Assembly (NCBI GenBank): GCA_015055965.1
Contig: SVHG01000011.1
Coordinates: forward strand, 9,104-73,103
Source: Clostridiales bacterium
GTDB lineage: Bacteria > Bacillota > Clostridia > Christensenellales > Borkfalkiaceae
Reading direction: 5' to 3'
Length of the DNA stretch: 64,000 nt
This document shows, in pieces, positions 60,127 to 64,000 of the stretch (the first letter of the stretch is position 1; each line of letters starts with the position of its first letter). Under the pieces are notes generated by a model. That model was not told the origin of the DNA, did not search any database, and saw only the letters and a list, made by a program, of their open reading frames with translations. Made by a program: the position numbers and the translations under genes.

Positions 60127-60242
60127 TTAACAACGAGTTTGTTAAAGCATTAAGCGCTTTTTTTATTTGTTAATTTATATAAGGCGAATAAGCTTAGCTT
60201 AAGTAAAAATAGCAGTTGTTTACTATATCGCCTTAAAAGAGA
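60127..60242 (+). promoter_or_regulatory. Structured 5' leader of ispE
   Basis: The hairpin TTAACAAcgagTTTGTTAA, followed by AAGCattaaGCGCTT and seven T residues, looks like an attenuator-type terminator. Downstream TAAGGCGA (60180) pairs with TCGCCTTA (60228), enclosing AGTAAA/TTTACT (60202 and 60219). The last arm lies just before the AGAGAGAAGG ribosome site. A regulatory RNA is possible; no known riboswitch class was recognised. Confidence 0.5.
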
Positions 60243-60248
60243 GAAGGT

Positions 60249-61112
60249 ATGAGAATTACTAAAAAAGGGTACGCAAAGGTTAATCTTTGTTTAAACGTTG
60301 GCGCAAAAACCAAAGATGGCTTTCACGAGCTGGATTCTTTAGTTGTTACCGTGGATTTATACGATAAGGTTACCTTGGTTAAGCGAAGAGATAAGAAAAT
60401 AACCTTGCATTTAAGCGGAACTAATAAGGATTACGCTTATAGCTGTGTACCGCAAAAAGACAATACGTATAGGGCTGTTGAAGCCTATATGCAAAAATAT
60501 AACACCAACGGCGCAGATATTTACCTGCAAAAAAACATACCCCTTTCTTCGGGTATGGGCGGTTCTTCTGCGTGCGCTTCCGCAACCCTTTTAGCCATGG
60601 AAGAGCTTTATAAAATGGATGCGGATTTAGTAGAGCTTGCAAACGCGCTTGGTAGCGATACCGCTTATTTATTAAAGGGCGGTTGGGCGCGCTTAAGGGG
60701 GCGTGGCGATAGCGTTGAGTATTTACCCTTAAAAAACAAGCTGGAATTTGCCGTTATATATTCAGAAGGTGGCGTTAACACCGCAGAGTGCTTTAAGCTT
60801 TACGATAGCGCTTTAGAAAGCGTTAAGCTTAAAGCCAACGTAGAAGGCTTAATAGAAAGCTTAAATGGGGAAGAGCTTTTATATTCGGAATGCAAAAACG
60901 CGTTAGAGCCCTATGCGTGCGAAATTAATCCCAACGTTAAAAGGGTGTTAGAATTTGCAAACAGCTTATCCCCAAAGGCTGTGTTTATGACGGGTAGCGG
61001 AGCAAGCGTAGTTATGCTTTTTGACTACGGCGGACTTAGCCATTGGGCAGTAGAAAAAGCGCGCCAAGCGGGCTTTGAAGCAGATATTCTTCGCACCTAC
61101 TTACCCAAATAG
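60249..61112 (+). CDS. ispE: 4-diphosphocytidyl-2-C-methyl-D-erythritol kinase
   Basis: 287 residues. It is a GHMP kinase with the N-terminal KGYAKVNLCLNVGAKTKDGF, the phosphate loop IPLSSGMGGSSACASATLLA and a C-terminal MTGSGASVVMLF. It phosphorylates the 2-hydroxyl of CDP-methylerythritol in the MEP pathway; dxr is encoded at 45162. The ATG at 60249 has AGAGAGAAGG before it. It is preceded by a structured leader and followed by a hairpin region shared with mnmG. Confidence 0.95.
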   Translation: MRITKKGYAKVNLCLNVGAKTKDGFHELDSLVVTVDLYDKVTLVKRRDKKITLHLSGTNKDYAYSCVPQKDNTYRAVEAYMQKYNTNGADIYLQKNIPLSSGMGGSSACASATLLAMEELYKMDADLVELANALGSDTAYLLKGGWARLRGRGDSVEYLPLKNKLEFAVIYSEGGVNTAECFKLYDSALESVKLKANVEGLIESLNGEELLYSECKNALEPYACEINPNVKRVLEFANSLSPKAVFMTGSGASVVMLFDYGGLSHWAVEKARQAGFEADILRTYLPK

Positions 61113-61121
61113 GTTTCTAAC

Positions 61122-61159
61122 AAAAGCGCCGTTAATCGCGCTATAGGCTAACTTTTTTA
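61122..61159 (+). terminator. Hairpin carrying the dispersed motif after ispE
   Basis: AAAAGCGCCGTTAATCGCG and CTATAGGC form an imperfect hairpin, followed by AACTTTTTTATT. Confidence 0.45.
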
Positions 61160-61170
61160 TTAAATTACAT

Positions 61171-61206
61171 TAAAAAAGCCTCGCTTTTTAAAGCGGGGCT
61201 TTGCTT
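61171..61206. terminator. Bidirectional terminator between ispE and mnmG
   Basis: AAAGCCTCGCTTT pairs with AAAGCGGGGCTTT (one mismatch), flanked by A-run and T-run on both sides. Confidence 0.85.
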
Positions 61207-61239
61207 TTTTTATGTGGTTAATTGCAATTGTTTAAAGCC

Positions 61240-63099
61240 TTATTTTTTTAAATAAACCATTAAAACCGCAACGTCGGCAGGGTTAACGCCGGGGATTCTG
61301 CCGGCTTGCCCTAAGTTTAAGGGGCGAACCTGCGTTAGCTTTTGGCGCGCTTCTAAGCGTAATCCTTCAATAGAGTTGTAATCTATATCTTCAGGCAGGC
61401 GCTTTTCTTCTAATTTTTTAGCGCGCTCTATTTCGCGGTTTTGTTTTTCTAAATATCCGCCGTAGCGAATTTCCGTTTCTGCGCTATCTAATAAATCTTC
61501 AGAAATTCCAACGAATGCGTTAAAGGTATCGCGTATTTCGCGAATGGGAATATTTCTGGTTATTAAATCCTTGTAAGAAAGTCCGTTTTGGGGAATATTA
61601 CCGCCGTGCTTAACCACGATTTCGGTCATTTCCTTTGCGGGATGAGAAATAGAAAGCTCTGCAAACAGCTTTTCACGCATAGCGCATTTTTCCATAAACA
61701 CGCCGTAGCGGTAATCGTCCACAAGTCCGCAATCTCTACCGCGCTGGGTAAGGCGGAAGTCCGCGTTATCTTGGCGAAGGAATATTCTATGCTCTGCGCG
61801 TGAAGTCATAATACGGTATGGCTCGTCCGTTCCCTTGGTAACAAGATCGTCTATCATAACGCCGATATACGCCTCGTCTCTGCGAAGAATAAAGGGCTGC
61901 TCCCCACGCATTTTTAAGGATGCGTTAATACCTGCAATAAGACCTTGAGCGGCAGCTTCCTCGTAACCGCTAGTGCCGTTTACCTGACCTGCGCAATAAA
62001 GCCCTGAAACACGCTTGTATTCAAGGGTGGGAAGAAGATCCATACTGTCTATACAGTCGTATTCAATAGCGTACGCATAGCGCATAATCTCACAGTTTTC
62101 TAAGCCCTTAATGGTGCGGTACATTTGCTCTTGAACGTCTTGGGGAAGAGAGGTAGACATACCTTGAACGTAAATTTCATTGGTATCTGCTCCTTCCGGC
62201 TCTAAGAAAATTTGGTGGCGCTCTTTATCGGCAAAGCGCTCTACCTTGGTTTCAATAGAAGGGCAATATCTTGGGCCCGTTCCAACTATAACGCCGTTAT
62301 AAAGTGGGGAACGGTGCATATTTTCGCGAATAATATCGTGCGTTTTGGTGTTAGTATAGGTTAAATAGCAAGGGGTTTGCTTTTCGGGAACGCGTTCAGA
62401 AAGGAAAGAGAATGGGTAAACGTTTTGCTCGCCCTCTTGAATTTCGCACTTAGAAAAGTCAATCGTTCTGCCGTCTACTCTTGCAGGTGTACCCGTTTTA
62501 AAACGGCGCACCGTAAACCCAAGGTCAATTAGGTTTTTAGTAAGCGCGTTAGCAGGCGCAAAGCCGTTAGGGCCTGCATTTTGTTGCCATTCGCCCGCTA
62601 AAACCAAGCTGTTTAAGTAAACGCCGGTGCAAATAATAACACTTTTAGCCTTTAAAATACTGCCGTAAGTGGTTTTAACACCGCAAACCGCATTATTTTC
62701 TGTTAAAATTTCGCTAACCTCGCATTGTAAAATGGTAAGGTTAGGGGTGTTTTCCAGCACCCTTTTCATTTGGGTATGGTAATCGTTTTTATCGGTTTGC
62801 GCGCGAAGTGATTGAACTGCCGCGCCCTTACCGCGGTTTAGCATGCGTATTTGAAGCAGAGTTTTATCTGCAACCTTACCCATTTCACCGCCTAACGCGT
62901 CCACTTCACGAACTAAATGCCCCTTTGCCGTTCCCCCGATAGAAGGGTTGCACGCCATAAAGGCAATACTATCTAAATTTAAGGTTAAAAGAGCGGTTTT
63001 AAAGCCCGTTCTGGCAAGGGCAAGCGCAGCCTCACAGCCCGCGTGGCCGGCCCCAACTACAACGGCGTCGTATTCCCCTTTTACAAATTGTGTTAACAT
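61240..63099 (-). CDS. mnmG: tRNA uridine-34 carboxymethylaminomethyl synthesis enzyme MnmG (GidA)
   Basis: 619 residues, the usual length. The FAD-binding loop reads [20 protein letters not shown], followed by [33 protein letters not shown] and the C-terminal [20 protein letters not shown]. With MnmE it modifies uridine 34 of several tRNAs. mnmE is not in the window. It lies 149 bp after the 3' end of dnaA, on the same strand; in Bacillus it lies between mnmE and rsmG on the other side of oriC. Confidence 0.96.
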   Translation of the reverse strand: MLTQFVKGEYDAVVVGAGHAGCEAALALARTGFKTALLTLNLDSIAFMACNPSIGGTAKGHLVREVDALGGEMGKVADKTLLQIRMLNRGKGAAVQSLRAQTDKNDYHTQMKRVLENTPNLTILQCEVSEILTENNAVCGVKTTYGSILKAKSVIICTGVYLNSLVLAGEWQQNAGPNGFAPANALTKNLIDLGFTVRRFKTGTPARVDGRTIDFSKCEIQEGEQNVYPFSFLSERVPEKQTPCYLTYTNTKTHDIIRENMHRSPLYNGVIVGTGPRYCPSIETKVERFADKERHQIFLEPEGADTNEIYVQGMSTSLPQDVQEQMYRTIKGLENCEIMRYAYAIEYDCIDSMDLLPTLEYKRVSGLYCAGQVNGTSGYEEAAAQGLIAGINASLKMRGEQPFILRRDEAYIGVMIDDLVTKGTDEPYRIMTSRAEHRIFLRQDNADFRLTQRGRDCGLVDDYRYGVFMEKCAMREKLFAELSISHPAKEMTEIVVKHGGNIPQNGLSYKDLITRNIPIREIRDTFNAFVGISEDLLDSAETEIRYGGYLEKQNREIERAKKLEEKRLPEDIDYNSIEGLRLEARQKLTQVRPLNLGQAGRIPGVNPADVAVLMVYLKK

Positions 63100-63182
63100 A
63101 AATATTTGCGCTCCTTTTGCGCTTTTTAAAAGATAATCTTGGCTAAAAATAAGCCAAAAAGAATAATTATTTCATAAATTTT

Positions 63183-63208
63183 CCGCCCGAAAAAATTATC
63201 GCGGGCGG
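63183..63208 (-). terminator. Terminator of dnaA
   Basis: On the minus strand CCGCCCG pairs with CGGGCGG around a loop with a run of T, followed by AAAATTT. The stem is strong, the downstream T-run poor. Confidence 0.6.
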
Positions 63209-63248
63209 ATTTTTGCGTTTATAGATTAAAAGCTAAATATTGACCTTC

Positions 63249-64000
63249 TTATTTTTTCAAAATAAGGTTTTTAAGGTCGTTAACCTCGGTAGCAATACGG
63301 CTATTCGTTTGAATAAGCTCTGCAACCTTATCTCTTGCGTGAATAACGGTGGTGTGATCTCTACCGCCCATAGCCTGACCGATAGTCATTAGGGGAATAG
63401 ATAAAAGCTCCGTCATAAGATACATGCAAATTTGGCGTGGCTCAACAAGCTCTTTATTACGCTTTTTGCCAAGTAAATCGTTTTTAGAAATATCGTAGAA
63501 ATTGCAAACGATATTGATTATATTCGTGGTTGTCATTACCTCTTTATTTTCGCTTGAAACGGCTTGCTTAATAGCTTCCATCGCAAGTGAAATGGTAATG
63601 GGGGATTCGTGTAGTAAGGATGCAAAAATTACCTTGTTTAAAAGTCCTTCTAAAGAACGTACGTCGTCGCTTGAATTTTCTGCTAAGTAGGTGGCTACTT
63701 CCGTATTGATTATGTATTTACGTTCCTCCGCCTTGCGCTGAATAATTGCAATCTTCGTTTCTATATCGGGGCTAACCACTTGCGCCATAAGTCCGCCCTC
63801 AAAGCGCGTTTTTAAACGCTCGGAAAGGGTAGCTATTTGGCTGGGGTGGCAGTCCGCAGAAAGAATAATTTGCTTTTCCTGTGAATAAAGCTCGTTAAAG
63901 GTGTGGAAAAACTCTTCTTGGGTGGCTTCCTTATTAGCAAGGAATTGCACGTCGTCTATAATAAGCACGTCTACGTTTCTGTATCTGTTTCTAAACTCTT
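63249..64000 (-). CDS. dnaA: Chromosomal replication initiator DnaA (C-terminal part)
   Basis: The gene continues beyond the window edge; about 250 residues are visible. The ORF-track start at 63968 is an internal GTG. The visible part includes Walker B VLIIDDVQFLANKEATQEEF, sensor-1 IILSADCHPSQIATLSERLK, box VII and the arginine finger region (RFEGGLMAQVVSPDIETKIA), then domain IV with the DnaA signature GRDHTTVIHARDKV. It binds DnaA boxes and unwinds oriC. The only clear box cluster in the window is upstream of dnaN, about 27 kb away. Confidence 0.97.
   Translation of the reverse strand, partial: EFRNRYRNVDVLIIDDVQFLANKEATQEEFFHTFNELYSQEKQIILSADCHPSQIATLSERLKTRFEGGLMAQVVSPDIETKIAIIQRKAEERKYIINTEVATYLAENSSDDVRSLEGLLNKVIFASLLHESPITISLAMEAIKQAVSSENKEVMTTTNIINIVCNFYDISKNDLLGKKRNKELVEPRQICMYLMTELLSIPLMTIGQAMGGRDHTTVIHARDKVAELIQTNSRIATEVNDLKNLILKK

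Overview
This 64 kb window looks like one stretch of chromosome from an uncultured, low-GC, spore-lineage member of the Bacillota (class Clostridia). The evidence is AT-rich DNA, strong AGGAGG ribosome sites with ATG/GTG/TTG starts, serine-rich lipoproteins, pyruvate:ferredoxin oxidoreductase, a clostridial 2[4Fe-4S] ferredoxin and sporulation relatives (YyaC, SpoIVFA/SpoIVFB-like, a SPOCS/LysM protein, Jag). The style resembles Christensenellales/Borkfalkia-type gut genomes, but that placement is an impression from gene style, not a computed result. No tRNA, rRNA, transposase, phage gene or CRISPR array was seen.

Layout. (1) 1-9.9 kb, minus strand: a tightly packed operon with two novel membrane proteins, a complete CUT1-type ABC importer (ATPase, two permeases, solute-binding lipoprotein), a thermonuclease-like lipoprotein and a large lipoprotein with OB-like and Ig-like modules. 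(2) 10-19.6 kb: pepV, radC, gltX, a Nudix gene, yyaC and cvpA, separated by unusually long T-rich non-coding stretches that hold two parS sites, several parS half-sites and a candidate structured RNA. (3) 19.7-25.7 kb, plus strand: ftsH, parA, parB, an M48 membrane protease. (4) 25.7-31 kb: nifJ, bracketed by a repeated element of about 250 bp, with arrays of tiny hairpins. (5) 31-35.8 kb: a giant secreted SGNH hydrolase and rsmG. (6) 35.9-41.4 kb: the probable replication origin, dnaN, then rpmH-rnpA-yidD-yidC-jag. (7) 41.7-49.3 kb: a Sel1-repeat gene between repeats, then the minus-strand operon pyrH-frr-uppS-cdsA-dxr-rseP, followed by an ASCH gene and a divergent UppS paralogue. (8) 49.6-55.2 kb: two tandemly duplicated BspA-like leucine-rich-repeat lipoproteins and a GNAT-like gene. 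(9) 55.4-64 kb: a 37-nt tandem repeat, a SpoIVFB/SpoIVFA-like pair, a DUF2726 gene behind phased A-tracts, ferredoxin, a SPOCS protein, ispE, mnmG and the C-terminal part of dnaA.

How it fits together: most of the core is an origin-proximal neighbourhood (dnaA, dnaN, rpmH, rnpA, yidC, jag, mnmG, rsmG, parAB), but shuffled: dnaA lies about 27 kb from dnaN and from the only clear DnaA-box cluster. Envelope synthesis is well represented (MEP-pathway dxr and ispE, uppS, cdsA, yidC, ftsH). The most promising less-described items are the nuclease-linked ABC importer operon, the modular mini-hairpin arrays, and a dispersed 19-bp motif that recurs in intergenic regions and often forms the core of terminator hairpins.
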